NCBI GenBank assembly: GCA_029817715.1
Contig: JARUPY010000149.1
Span: 1,240,001-1,304,000 of the forward strand
DNA length: 64,000 nucleotides
Reading direction: 5' to 3'
From: Melastoma dodecandrum
Lineage: Eukaryota > Streptophyta > Magnoliopsida > Myrtales > Melastomataceae
The position numbers and the translations under genes were made by a program. Under the pieces are notes generated by a model that did not search any database, was not told the origin of the DNA, and was given only the letters and a program-made list of their open reading frames with translations. Positions within the stretch are counted from its first letter, which is position 1; every line of letters begins with the position of its first letter. This document shows, one piece after another, positions 10,496-21,888 of this stretch.

Positions 10496-11235
10496 TAACG
10501 TTATTATACAACAAAACTATAGTTTTCTTTATAGATTATTGTATGTATCCTTTATTTCTCATGGGTTTTCTAAAAGTATCCTTAATTATTTATTCAGAGT
10601 AATAATTTTAGTTGATATTTAGCAACTATATGTGACTTTAGAAAAATGAATTGAGATAAATACACACCTAGCAGTTTACATTTACATGAATCTTTGTGGG
10701 ATCTGAATCAACTCCACACCATCAGAAAGCGACTCATTATGTTTTGGTGCATAACCCAAGAAATGGCACTCGGCCTCTAATTAACATCTAATTATTAATT
10801 CAAATTATTCTTTATTTGCTTTCCACCTAATGACGTTATCTTCTCTTCTTTAAATCTCTTTTTCTTTTTCTCAAGTGGATCTAGTCAGATCTCGCTTGCA
10901 GCAATGGCAAGTCCAGGAAAAAACGATGAGAACCCGATCTCTTCTACGACTGTCTGTCAGATTGGATCGCGACTCTTGCCTCTGAGAAAACATAATCCCA
11001 TGGAATTTACGCCCTCATTTCAGTCAGACAAGGACTTGCAAGTATGTTGTAGGGAATTCGGGCTTTTGCAGATGGAGAACGGAAAATGCAGCATACTTCC
11101 TTAGAATTGGAGTCCATCGCTGCTGCTACTGGCTCGCTGCAATCTCTAGCATGAATCGGAATGGTCTTTCACATACTTGATATCGAAATAATATCTATAT
11201 ATTTTGGTAACAGCTGTCCTGGGATCTCGCCAGAG
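10496..11235. other. Intergenic, with one unrecognised open frame
   Basis: The only coding-like part is an ATG frame of 66 codons at 10904-11104 (MASPGKNDENPISSTTVCQI...). It is preceded by a pyrimidine-rich leader (CTTTTTCTTTTTCTCAAG). Its composition is plausible for a plant first exon, but the family is unknown and no continuation was found. It may be a captured gene scrap. Confidence 0.35.
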
Positions 11236-13744
11236 CGCCGGGTTCCACAGAGTTGATCTCACAATCACATATGCACTATTTGTGGGAGTTTTTATTCTCC
11301 ATGTAGCCAACACACTGATGTTAGGCACAACTGCTGTACGGGGTTTCTGTGGAAAGGGAATTGTTCTGTTGGCCTTGGAACAGGGGATTTTTCCTATTCT
11401 CCTAGGATAAGCACTTGCTTTTGTTCTATTAAAACTTAGACAATCCTCAGTTATCCACTACCTCTTCAGTGGGACGTGGTCTGAGAAAATGGGTAATGTG
11501 TTGGCCCAGTGCTTCAAACAGTGCATGCTAAGAAGAGGATGGAAGCTAGGTAAAAGAAAAATTTGTCTTCGACTAATTGGGGCTCTAATTCCTCATGTTC
11601 TGGTTTACATATCAATGCTTGCATGTTGAACAGGTTTTATGTGGAACAAACTGGTCGGAGAGAGACGCACGTCCAGGGAATGCTTTGATCGCACGCTGTG
11701 GTACTCTGTATGCGATGACATTAAGGTAAAAGCTGCAGGTCCCTTTGTTCAGGCTAGAACGAGAGATTTATATGAAGCAAGGGGGGATCGGGCACCTGAA
11801 GAAAGCAACTGTCGTGAATTGTTGACTTACATCAGGGACTTCAAGTACGAGAATACCCGTTTAATCTGGCACATTGCTTCAAAGGGAACGCTTCTGGTGG
11901 CCTTTTGTTCGCGTCGGAAATATTTGGCATCATAGGGTTTTTAGATATGGTCGCCAGTAAGTAAAAGAAATAGATTGAGTTAATCAAATGAAGCCTTACA
12001 ATAAGAATAAAATGCTTACAGCCATGAAAAATAAAGTAAGGACGATGGTGCGACGTTGTAGACCTGCTGCTGCACGCTGCAGACTTATGAATTTGGACGG
12101 TGGTATCGTAGACTTGCTGCTGGGCGCTACAGGCTTGTGTATCTGGACGGTAGTAGCGTCGTAGACTTGCTGATGGTTGTTGTGGACTTGTGAATTTGGA
12201 CGGTGACGTCGTAGACCTGATGACGTGGCGCTGTAGACTTGCAAGCTTGGACGGTGGAAAACGATCGCTAGGACTTGGTGGGCGGAGTGTGGTCGAAGGT
12301 AGTGGCGGTTGTAGATACCAAGGCTACGGTTGCTCACCCTGATGGTGGAACGAAGGCGGAATTGTTTGCCGGGGCTACAGTGGCTCGTCCCGGCGGTGGA
12401 ATGCTGGCTGAAATTGGCTACCAGAGCTATGGCTGCTCACTCTGGTGGTGGAAGTGAAGACCAATGAAACCTCACGAGTTTTGCCCAGGTTGGGGAATCC
12501 CAACAACTACGGAGTGATAAGCAAGTAAAGCTTCTATTGGCTGAATTGATCGTGTTCTTTCATCAGGAAGATCTTCTCCCTTTTATACCAAATCTTTGAT
12601 ATACTTAGGATGTATGCCATGTTCTTACGATATTTTGACAGGTCGTGGCCCTCTCAATCAACTCCCTAGAATCTTGGTAACAACCTGATCCTGGTAGACG
12701 TGGCTCTTATCCACGCCATAGAATTAACAACTTCTCTTTCTTATATTAAATTAAAAAATTAGAGTCGTGTTCCCAGATTTTCTCCAGCTGAAGTTCTTTT
12801 CGAATCATGGGAACGTGGCCCCGTAATCCTTTTTCCAAAAATCTCAGAGTCAAGATCTTTTCTGATCCTCGTAGACTCTGACCCTCGTAGACTCTGACCC
12901 CAACAGTCCTTTGTAGACTTAGTATTTCCCTGGCGGGTTCACTTAACGGTGGGCTTGTAAACACTCTTAAAGACCCCATGACTTATGAGCTTTATAAAAT
13001 GAGCCCAAAATTTATGTCACGGTCACGGTAGACTTGATATGGGTCGGCGAAATAGGTTTGTGGGTTTCTTATAAAATGGCCTGAATTTATGGGCTCATTA
13101 TAATCAGGCCCGAGATTTTGCCATGCCAACACAAGGAGGGTTTCTTCCCCTTCTCATAAGAAATTGTCGGAATACATGATGTATCTTCTGGTCAGGCAAC
13201 CAAAGTTGATGTCCGTGTTTGCTAACAGCAGCCAGGTTAGGCACAAAGATACCTGCAATGAGGTAAAGAAGAACAGGACGGAATATAAGGCCCAGAACAT
13301 GCAGGAGTTCTTCTCATCGATTCTCAGGCAAACTGCAAACATTCGTAAACCCACCAAAGACACGAACGATGAAACCCTCTCAGTGTTGAAGGATTCCTGC
13401 AGGTTGGCTCAGAAACTGAGTATGAAAAGCAATAGGTGGGAGGTCATTTACAATGTGTGGGTGGAGCTGTTGTCATATGCGGCCGGTCATTGCAGAGTCA
13501 ACTCCCACGCCCGACTGCTGAATGAAGGAGGCGAGTTCATCACTTTCGTATGGATATTGATGGCTCTTTGTGGCATCAGTGACCATTTCCCTGTTGAAAG
13601 GAGCTGCGCGGAGGAGGACGACGAAGAAATCGGACACGATCAGTTCCCTGATGAAAGGAGCTACGAGGAGGAGGAGGACGAAGACTTTGGACGCAAACAA
13701 TTCCCTGTTGATAGGAGCTCCAAGGAGAGCGACGTCAAGAAATA
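11236..13744 (+). pseudogene. DUF4220-DUF594 copy B: 5'-truncated and split by an insertion
   Basis: The copy starts mid-gene at the sixth-seventh membrane segment (VDLTITYALFVGVFILHVAN). A TAA follows at 11408-11410. An 84-bp intron (11550-11633) has the same donor and acceptor as in copies A and E. Exon 2 runs from GFMWNKLVGERRTSRE to LIWHIA at 11878. There 62 bp present in copy E are replaced by 1278 bp of foreign DNA (11879-13156). Coding resumes at 13157 with KKLSEYMMYLLVRQPKLMS and ends at 13743-13745. After DHFPVE the protein carries an acidic tail of 19-residue tandem repeats (57 nt: 13587, 13644, 13701), each starting FP.[ED]RS. Copy E has the same tail. The copy cannot make a complete protein. 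Confidence 0.85.
11879..13156 (-). mobile_element. LTR-retrotransposon remnant inserted in copy B, minus orientation
   Basis: Read on the minus strand, the insert starts TGTTGGCATGGC near 13131. It has a TATA-like GGTATAAAAGGGAG (about 12578-12591). It then contains degenerate repeats: a GTAGACTTG / GGACGGTGG array on the plus strand at 12055-12255 and a second GGTGGAA-rich set at 12290-12455. Near 11908-11960 the words GGAAATATTTGGCATCATAGG and TGGTCGCC match the internal region just inside the Gypsy relic at 46840-46900. It therefore looks like an LTR plus a little internal sequence of that Gypsy family. No target duplication was found, and the host lost 62 bp. Confidence 0.5.
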
Positions 13745-14574
13745 AGAGAATCACTCAACTGATATTACAGAAGGAACAACTCCAAAGTTTAGAGTTGCAT
13801 CTGCACGGAATCCTTCTAATCTGTACTTTTCTTCTTTGTTTGTGGTATTTGATTTTCTTTCTGTGTTCAAACCAAAAAAACTTGATGATATCGAATGGAC
13901 AAGTAGATTCCTAGATTAATCTCCCAGGACGTGGATGTCTCGTTTGAGTTCGAGCGGAATCCGTAATCTACGAGAAACCCGAAGCATCTCCTGATAACAT
14001 TACAGTCTTCGGTGATTATGTTGGGGAATGACCCCCCGGTTCTTGCTTAATGAAGTCCCAACTCCTTGTGAATAAGACGAAGCTTTTGGTGATGGGAACT
14101 ACAAGCAAAATGAGTTTCTGCGGAATCCTTCGGCTGTACAATTGATTCTCCATCAGTCATTGTGTGCCAACACTCATTAAGGTGAGGCGAAGTGGGTACG
14201 CTCTTCTTGACGCCATTATAAAGTTTCCCCTTGATTCCGCCATCATTTTATTCTGGTTGGAATAGGGGGAGGATGAAGGTGGAGAGGGCGAGGAGCAGGA
14301 GATGAATGTTGGCAACTGTGATGGCCCTTTTTGTCCTGCCTCCCATTTTCCCACTGTGGTGTGGCACATTATCTCCGTAAGTGCACATTATCTATTGTGT
14401 ATTAATTCTTTCAATTGAAGAAAGTAAACGCGTGTCCAACTCACTTGGTAATAATAAACTACAATTTCTGAGCAGGCCATCTTTTGAATTATCTTCCACA
14501 AAATGAAAACTGGTCAGTCTTTGTTTATTAATTAAAACGAAAGGAAGGAATCATCCAAATGAATGCAAGGCTTC
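13745..14574 (+). repeat. 3' flank of copy B, duplicated with the 3' flank of copy E
   Basis: 13745-14390 matches 21880-22500 closely (for example GAATCACTCAACTGATATTA, GACGTGGATGTCTC, and the GGTGGAGAGGGCGAGGAGCA word). The duplication unit therefore included several hundred bases of 3' flank. 14400-14520 repeats a word block (CCAACTCACTTGGTA, AATTTCTGAGCAGGC) also found near 19440-19510 and 22940-23010. Confidence 0.65.
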
Positions 14575-14848
14575 ATGATCGACACTTTCTGAGAGAAAAA
14601 AAGGAAAATAAATACTCCCTGACATTGAAAAACTTTTGAATTATCTTCCACCAAATGACATCGGGCGATTGTAGCTTTTTCTGTTTTTACTAAACTGACA
14701 ATTTCTTTGTGGTTGGGCGGGACCATTACCCTCATCTCCCATTTTGTTCTAATACTTGTAATCCATTTTCTGCCTTCCCTTCTTAGTCTTCGCCCTCCCT
14801 CTCTGAGGCCATCAATCTTCTTAGTCTTCGCCCTCCCCCTCTAAGGCC
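14575..14848 (+). promoter_or_regulatory. Leader and proximal promoter region of copy D
   Basis: This is the third copy of the conserved 5' block seen at 5300-5545 and 6585-6850. It ends in a pyrimidine-rich leader (CTTCTTAGTCTTCGCCCTCC, partly duplicated in tandem) and the start context GGCCATGG. The block is recurrent upstream of array members, which suggests it carries the family's promoter and leader. No TATA box was assigned with confidence. Confidence 0.45.
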
Positions 14849-16887
14849 ATGGATTATGCCTTCATACCGGCGGCCTTGCAGAACCGATGGAACACGTGGA
14901 ATATCCGGGGTTTCATGATCCTTAGCCTCTGCATGCTGGTACTTCTCGCCATCTTTGCCCCTCAACGGCAGAGGACGTCCAACCGCGTCGTCATATTCGC
15001 GGTCTGGTCTGCTTACTTTCTATCTGATTGGGCTGCAATGTTTGCATTCGGGCTGATCTCGAATGCCGGGTGCCGGAACTTGGAGAACAATGAAGCACAG
15101 GTCCCTCCTGATGTCATGGTATTCTGGGCAGCTTTCCTTCTGGCCCACCTGGGGGGTCCCGACAGCATAACTGCCTTCTCCGTGGAGGATAATGCCCTGT
15201 GGATGCGCCACCTCGTTGGCCTCGTTGTCCAAATTTCTGTGTTTATGTACATCTTTGTGAAGACCCTACCAAACAACAGGCTCTTGGTTCCCACGATCCT
15301 GGTATTCGTGACTGGTGTGATTAACTATGGGGAGAGGAGTCGGGCTCTATATCTCGCAAGCTTGGAGAACCTGAAGAAGACCATTAAGAACGATACAGGA
15401 GAGGAACAAAGTGATGTCGTCCACATCTGCCACACCATACTCAAGGGCCTCATTGTGGATATCGTGCCAGATCTTCAGGAATGTCACGAGAGCAGGGCAT
15501 ACATCGATAGTAATTGGGTAGCATTATCTCGTATCTCGGGCCAACTAAGTCTCCTGTATAAACTTCTATACACGAAAATAAAGGCGTCAAATTCCACGTG
15601 GGGAAAGATTGTCCGAGCCATCGCCTCTTACAGCACATTGGTGGCATTCATTTTGTTCTGCATTGGACATAAGCACCAGTTTCACAGAGGGGATCTCGTA
15701 ATCACGTTTGCTTTATTTGCAGGAGTTTTTATTCTTCATGTAGCCAATGCAATGACGTTAATGACATCTTCTTTGCGAGGCACGAGATTAAAGGATATCT
15801 CTTTGTTGGTCTTGGAACTGGGGATTTTTCCACCTTTGTTGATATTTGGATCAGGTTTTATTACTATATTCACTCCATGCGGCTTAGTCTATGTTCGCAT
15901 ATTTGTAAAGCAATGGTCCAAAAAAATGGCATATTTCAATATCTTGTCCCATTGCTTCAAAAAGAGCACCCTAAAAAGTACAGTCACTTTGTCTTCCACT
16001 ACTCTCAGTGCTCAAATTCCTTGTGTTCTGGTTTACCGATTGATGCTTCTACAATGATAGCAGGTTTTATATGGAACAAGCTAGCCGGAGAGAGACATGT
16101 GTCTTGGGAAGACATTGATTTGTTGTTGTGGGCCGATGTATGCCAGGACATCGAGAAAAATGGCTGACGTGACAATGGACGCTGCAAGATTGAGAGAGTT
16201 ATATGAAGCGAGGGGAGATAGGGCACTCCAACAACTCGGTTGTGACCAACTGATCCCATATATCTAGGGCTTCCAGTTCGAGCATACGCTTTTGATCTGG
16301 CACATCACTACTGAAATCTGCTTCAACTTGGAGGCACCGACATGTTACATTGGGAATGAGGAAAAGGAGAAGAAGAGGAGATTCAGTAAGAAATTGTCAG
16401 ATAACATGATGTACCTTCTGGTCAGGCGACCAAAGTTGATGTCCGCAGTGGCTGGAATCAGCCATATTAGGTACATAGACACCTCTGCGGAAGTGAAGCT
16501 GCTTGGGAGCAAGAAGTCGGGGGATCCTACAATGCAGGGGTTCTGCGAGTTGATTCTTGGGGGACATGCAACATCATTGAACCCGAAATCGAAGAGAACA
16601 ATCGCCCATTCTCAGTATTGAAGGAGTCATGCGAGTTGGTTAAGCTACTAGGAATAGATAACAACAATATGTGGGGGGTCCTTTATATGGTGTGGGTGGA
16701 GCTGTTGCCGTACGCAGCCGGTCATTGCAGAGTAGACTCCCATGCCCGAGTGCTGAGTGAAGGCAGCGAATTCATCATTGTTGTATGGGCTTTGATGTCT
16801 TTCTGTGGCATCAGGGACCACTTCCCTGTAAATGCCCCTAGTCTTGGTTTACCTGATGGAACCACCGGAGGTTCAAACTCACCCTGA
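14849..16887 (+). pseudogene. DUF4220-DUF594 copy D (two frameshifts and a stop in exon 2)
   Basis: Exon 1 (14849-15977) is fully open and well conserved: MDYAFIPAALQNRWNTWNIR, five hydrophobic segments in the first 160 residues, HLGGPDSITAFSVEDNALW, YGERSRALYLASLENLK, and three further segments. The 86-bp phase-1 intron (15978-16063) leads to exon 2, SFIWNKLAGERHVSWED. A shift in the A-run at 16156-16160 causes a TGA at 16165-16167. A TAG at 16265-16267 replaces an Arg codon. A one-base loss near 16570 breaks the frame again. The remaining DUF594 signature, VWVELLPYAAGHCRVDSHAR, is clear, and the last frame ends at 16885-16887. A DUF4220-only product from exon 1 remains possible, since its frame is intact to a stop at 16055-16057 inside the intron. 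Confidence 0.87.
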
Positions 16888-17555
16888 TTCTATGGGATGA
16901 TCCACCGGCCAGCAGGGTGGCAGGAGATCCAAGAAGCAACATGCCGAGGGAAAGCTCAATAGCCTGGTTGCCTCGTTTCCTTCTTTCTTTTGATTCCTCT
17001 CTCCTACGAAGATATCTTCCAGATGATTATACGAGTCTGTTTTACCTATCTTTCTCTTTATTAAGCTACAATGATTAAACAGAAAACTCGCTCATCACGG
17101 TTTGAAGGTGTGTGATTCAGATCTTCAATATGTTGTCCCGTTGTTTCAAACAATTATGTTGCGATTTTCTTTTCCTTGTTGATGAATAAGTGGAAATGTA
17201 CAGCCGTATCAATATTGTAAATTTAAAATCATACAAGTTTTAGTACTTATTAATGATCTTAATATGACCGACCCATTAAGCAAAGTCCGGATCTACGAAC
17301 TGTTGTACTCTCTGACATGACGATATGGACTCGTGCTAACGAAGTCGTTCTCTTCCGGTCGGTCGTTTAACTTTTCGACTGTGTCTGTGGCTCGTTCAAA
17401 TTCTCGGTTAGGTGTGTTGCCAAGATTGAACCATCATTTAGAGACCTTCCTGAGAAAGACATGGTCAAATTCTAAACAAGTTGAAAGGCCTGAAAAGAAG
17501 ACTGAACCATGGGCGTGCCCCAAATGGCAAAACGGAGCAACTTATTCGTGATCTC
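16888..17555. other. Spacer between copy D and its tail module
   Basis: No gene is seen. A small DUF4220-like word near 17125-17160 (CTTCAATATGTTGTCCCGTTG, TTTCAAACA) resembles the segment FNMLSQCFK of the intact family. It suggests that scraps of another copy are mixed in. Confidence 0.4.
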
Positions 17556-17852
17556 TCACTGAGAGTGTGGCCCCCAGAAGCTGCTCCGGTGGCTCCAGCT
17601 GGCGCGGAAGCTCCAAATGCCGATCAAGCGGCTGCACATGCGTTGAGGGTGCGGCGACGGGACGAGGATGCTGAGCAAGTCGCGTCGGTTGACAATAACA
17701 TCGCGGAAGATCCAAATGCCGATCAAGCGGTTGTAGGCGTGTTGAGGGTGCCGCAACTGGTCGAGGACCCCGAGCAAGTCGCCGCGGTTGGCGATGACCA
17801 CATCGCGGAAGCCGCTGCGGTGTATCCAAATGCCGATCAAGCAAGCGTCTGA
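17556..17852 (+). pseudogene. Displaced C-terminal tail module (PNADQA...LRV...EQVA repeats)
   Basis: This open frame contains three starts of a repeat, PNADQA, at codons near 17613, 17712 and 17826. The spacings are 99 and 114 nt (33 and 38 residues). Each unit reads roughly PNADQAv.gvLRV..LvED.EQVA.V.D..IAE and is acidic and Ala/Val-rich. The same module is directly joined to the DUF594 domain in the copy at 1-681, where it follows FPVN in frame. Here about 670 bp separate it from copy D. It is either a separated tail exon or the debris of a second copy. The function is unknown, and it has no Cys, aromatic clusters or membrane helix. Confidence 0.6.
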
Positions 17853-18390
17853 GAATTTCTTGCTGTCGAACAAACAAGACCGACTGCGATTCTCAAGCCC
17901 TTCCTCCAGTTTCTTTTTAGTTTAATCCCCCTAAAGAACAGAGAGTTCGAAAGCAAATTAATCTTCCTTCAGTTTCTCCTTAGCAACGATGATGAAGATG
18001 GTGGTGGTGATCGTGATGACGCGGCAGCGGGTAACTCAGTAACACACCCCAAATAGTGTATTGGGTCCTTTTAACCTTCAAAAGAAGTTTTCCTGCTTCG
18101 AGGACAAGGGTGCGTTCACGGAATGGGAGGGGTATTATGCATGGCAAAAGGTGGCAGGAACCAGTTCATTGGAGTATAGGAATTGATGAAGTTGACAGAA
18201 GCCAATCCATCAAGTTAGAAATGGGATTTGAGGAGCAAGGTGCAGATGGGCTTGGGTTAATCGAGAAAGGAGAGGCCGAGCAACAAGAAGTTGGGCTGGA
18301 CAAAGGGGACGAAGCTGCTTAGGAGATTTTCAGGCTTACGCCTGGATTACAAAAAAGAGAAAAAGAAAACAGCAATAGGTGGGACATGCG
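17853..18390. other. Tail-module 3' flank with one short unrecognised frame
   Basis: The part near 18041-18100 corresponds to the flank at 880-930 after the first copy's tail, so module and flank were duplicated together. A frame ending at 18320-18322 (…EVDRSQSIKLEMGFEEQGAD...) is open for about 88 codons but is not recognised. Confidence 0.4.
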
Positions 18391-19040
18391 GGAAGCTACT
18401 AACTAACGATACGTGCATCACGTAGTTTACTAAATTCGCTTATTTTTTTTAGTAAATTTTACTAAGAAAACACTTTTTTTTAGTAAAAGGAAGATATAAT
18501 TAGTAAAAAAATTTGTAAATTTTACTAATTTTATTACTGTTTATTTTTAGTAAATTTTACTAAATTTGCGTTTAGTATTTTTACCCATTTTTCTGAAATA
18601 ATTTCCACATTTTTTTAGTAATCGTTTACTAAAAATATGGGAGAATTCCTAATATGTTTAGTAAATTTTACTAAAAATTTACCGTTCAAATTTAGTAATT
18701 ATTACTAATTTTTTTAGTAATATTTACTAATTTTTTACTGTTCACTTTTAGTAAAAATTACTTCTTTTATTTCCTAAAGCATAACTAAAATTAGTAATAG
18801 TTTACTAATTTTGTTGTTATATTTAGTAAAACATTGTTTGAGTTAGTAAAAGTGTTGGTAAAGTTGTACGGGTTTCGTAATTGTTTACTGATTTCTATAT
18901 GATTTTACAAAAAAAATTTGTAAACTGTTACTAAAAATTTTGGAAATTTTCTAATTCGAACAGTGAAACCCGAACATATCTACGAACTTAACATTGCTGT
19001 GAAATTACCATTTTACCCCGACACTAAACTTTAAGACAAG
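18391..19040 (+). mobile_element. Half copy of the TTAGTAA palindrome element
   Basis: It starts GGAAGCTACTAACTAACG, a diverged form of the element end at 2966. It continues with TACGTGCATCACGTA and TTTACTAAATTCG as in the full copy. It is again dense in TTAGTAA/TTACTAA words. It ends near GTGAAATTACCATTTTACCCC, the motif that marks the centre of the full element. The right arm is absent. The copy is older or deleted at the centre. Confidence 0.75.
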
Positions 19041-19742
19041 ATTACTAACAAGTTTCGTAAATAGTAACAAGTGTCAAAGAACACAGGGTAAACTCTCTCA
19101 ACAATTAAGAGACCCATTCGAAGAACACGGGGACTAATTGAAGTAACTGGGTATTGAATCTTGAAGTAGATTCTGCCTTGATCTTCTTTTTTTTTTGTAT
19201 ACATCAAGCTTATTTATAAACTGAAAAGGAAACTTAAAGTAATATTAACATTTTCTTGGCTTCAGCAGCACAGCACGTGTTTTATTTTATGGGTAACCGC
19301 AATGCAATTAAATAGATACTAAAAAAATGAATGAATAAACATCTGAGAAACACGATAAAATAAATATTAAAATAATAAATAAATAAGGCTTTCTTTCTTT
19401 CAAAGGGTAAAAGTAATATATGTTTAATACCTCTATGCATTGAACAGAGAGTAAAGGTTGTCCCACTCATTTGGTAAATAACTGAACGACAATTTCTGAG
19501 CAGGCATGGGACTTTATAAATGATTTGGTGGAAAGTTGATGACATGATGCACCAAACGGTCCAAAATTGTTTTTTATTATTTGTTTATTAAATAAAAGAG
19601 AAATGATTAGGGAGGGATGTTCAGTATGAACCAACTTTTCTTGCTACTAATATGTTGTATTATCTCCAATTTTTGGTCTTTTAATCCATCTTCTTCTTCT
19701 TCTTCCTCCTTCTTCCTCTTTGGCCTCTTGCCCTCTAAGGCC
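19041..19742. other. 5' flank of copy E
   Basis: The AT-rich part (19041-19440) has no gene. 19440-19510 shares CAATTTCTGAGCAGGCA-type words with 14460-14480 and 22985-23005. A pyrimidine-rich CTT/CCT leader (19690-19735) precedes the start context AAGGCCATGG, as in the other copies. Confidence 0.45.
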
Positions 19743-21888
19743 ATGGATTATACCTCCATTGTCGCGGCCTTGCAGAACTAATGGAGCTTTTGGAATATCC
19801 GAGGTTGCATGATCCTTAGCCTCTGTTTGCAGCTCATCCTCGCACTTGTTGCCCCTTTTAGGCAGAAGACCTCCAACCGCATCGTCATATTCCTTGTCTG
19901 GTCTTCCTACCTACTAGCGGACACGGCCGCGTTGTTCGTTTTTGGGCTGATCTGCAGCTCTGGTTGCCGGAACTCGGGTAACAACGACTCGCTAGCCCCT
20001 CCGGACGTCATGGCCTTATGGGCGGCTTTTCTTCTGGTCCACCTCGGGGGTCCTGACAGCATCACCGCTTTCTCTTTGGAGGATAATGCCCTGTGGCTCC
20101 GTCACCTCATCGGTCTCGTTACCAAGGTTTCAGCGTTCCTGTACATCTTCATGAAGATGCTCAAACGCAACAGGCTGCTGGCCCCCACGGTGCTGATATT
20201 CGCTGCTGGTGTGGTCAACTAAGGGGAGAGGACCCGGGCGCTGTATGTCGCGAGCTTGGAGAACCTGAAGACAAATTCTTTAGAGAAAGTTATTGTCCCG
20301 GATAATTTGGAGGATGAAAAAAATCTTCCACCAGATAGCTGTCAGCCTTGTCGCCGATGTCAAGCCGAATCTTCTTGAATATAACAAGAGCCGAGGTTTT
20401 ATCTTGGAATATTCTTCGGTCAGAATAAGTTGCATGATCAATAGTTTGCTTAATATGCTGTATGAACTCTTCTACACGAAGCTGAAGGGGGCGACTTCCA
20501 TATTGGGAATCTTGGCCCGCGGCATAAGCTATTGCAGCATGCAGGTGGCTTTCATTTTTTTCTGCCTTGTCGATAAGCACGGGTTCCGTGGAGTCGATAT
20601 CGCAATCACATACGCACTATTCGTGGGAGTTTTAATTCTCCAGGTAGCTAATGTAATGATGTTAGCTGAAAGTGATTTCATGGATTACTCTTCAAAGGAA
20701 ATGCTTCTGTTGACCTTGGAAGGAGGGTTGCTTCCCCTTCTCATGGTATGGGCAATTACTGGTGTTCAATCCCTCCTCCCGGTGGAATCGGCTATCTTTC
20801 GTCTCCTCGAGAGGACATGGTCTGAGAAAATGGGGTCTTTGAATCTGCTGTCCCAATGCTTCAATCAGTGCCCGCCGAAAGGAGGCCACAAGCTAGGTAA
20901 GGCCAAGATTTATCTTCGACTAATTGGGGCTCGAATTCCTCATGTTCTGGCTTACATATCAATGCTTGTATGTTGAACAGGTTTTATGTGGAACAAACTG
21001 GTCGGAGAAATACATACCCCCAGGGAACGCTTTGATCGTACTCTGTGGTACTCTGTATGCGATGACATTAAGGTAAAAGCTGCAGGTCCCTTTGTTGAGG
21101 CAAGGATGAGAGATTTATATGAAGCAAGGGGGGATCGGGCGCTTGAAGAAAGCAACTGTCATGAATTGATGAATTACATCAAGGGCTTTGAGTACGAGGA
21201 TACCCTTTTAATCTGGCACATTGCTACCGAGATCTGCATCAACATGGAGGGACATGTTGATGATGGCAATTTGAAGAGGAGATATAGTAAGAAATTGTCG
21301 GAATACATGATGTATCTTCAGGTCAGGCAACCAAAGTTGATGTCCGTGTTCACTAGCTGCAGCCAGGTTAGGTACAAAGATACCTGCGATGAGGTAAAGA
21401 AGATAAGGACGGAATATGAGGCCCAGAACATGCAGGAGTTCTGCTCATCGATTCTCAGGCAAACTGCAAACATTCGAAAACCCACCGAAGACACGAACGA
21501 CAACACCCTCTCAGTGTTGAAGGATTCCTGCAGGTTGGCTAAGAAACTGAGTATGAAAAGCAATAGGTGGGAGGTCATTTACAATGTGTGGGTGGAGCTG
21601 TTGTCATATGCGGCCGGTCATTGCAGAGTCAACTCCCACGCCCGACTGCTGAATGAAGGAGGCGAGTTCATCACTTTGATATGGATATTGATGGCTCTTT
21701 GTGGCATCAGTGACCATTTCCCTGTTGAAAGTAGCTGCGCTGAGGAGGAGGACGACGAAATCGGACACGATCAGTTCCCTAATGAAAGAAGCTGCTAGGA
21801 GGAGGACGACGAAGCCTTCGGACGCAAACAATTCCCTGTTGATAGGAGCTCCAAGGAGAGCGACATCAAGAAAAAGAGAATCACTCAA
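19743..21888 (+). pseudogene. DUF4220-DUF594 copy E (two early stops, one frameshift, tail stop)
   Basis: The start is ATG 19743. A TAA at 19779-19781 lies where other copies have the Arg of QNRW. A second TAA at 20220-20222 replaces the Tyr of NYGERTRALY. A shift in the A-run at 20318-20324 changes frame. The rest of exon 1 stays open to the donor at 20897. The 84-bp intron (20897-20980) matches those of A and B. Exon 2 (20981 on) is open through the whole DUF594 domain to a TAG at 21796-21798. That TAG falls in the second 19-residue acidic tail repeat. Past this stop the repeat pattern continues to about 21888. The exon-2 frame is notably well preserved compared with exon 1. Confidence 0.87.
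20897..20980 (+). other. Conserved 84-bp intron of copy E
   Basis: The donor is CTAG|GTAAGG and the acceptor TTGAACAG|GTTTTATG, in phase 1. It is open in the exon-1 frame (LRLIGARIPHVLAYISMLVC) up to a TGA at 20974-20976. The coding-like conservation with copies A and B is discussed in the findings. Confidence 0.82.

Noticed and set aside
17333..17551. 72-codon frame before the tail module
   Set aside because: No similarity to the DUF594 copies or known proteins. It lies in a different frame from the module.
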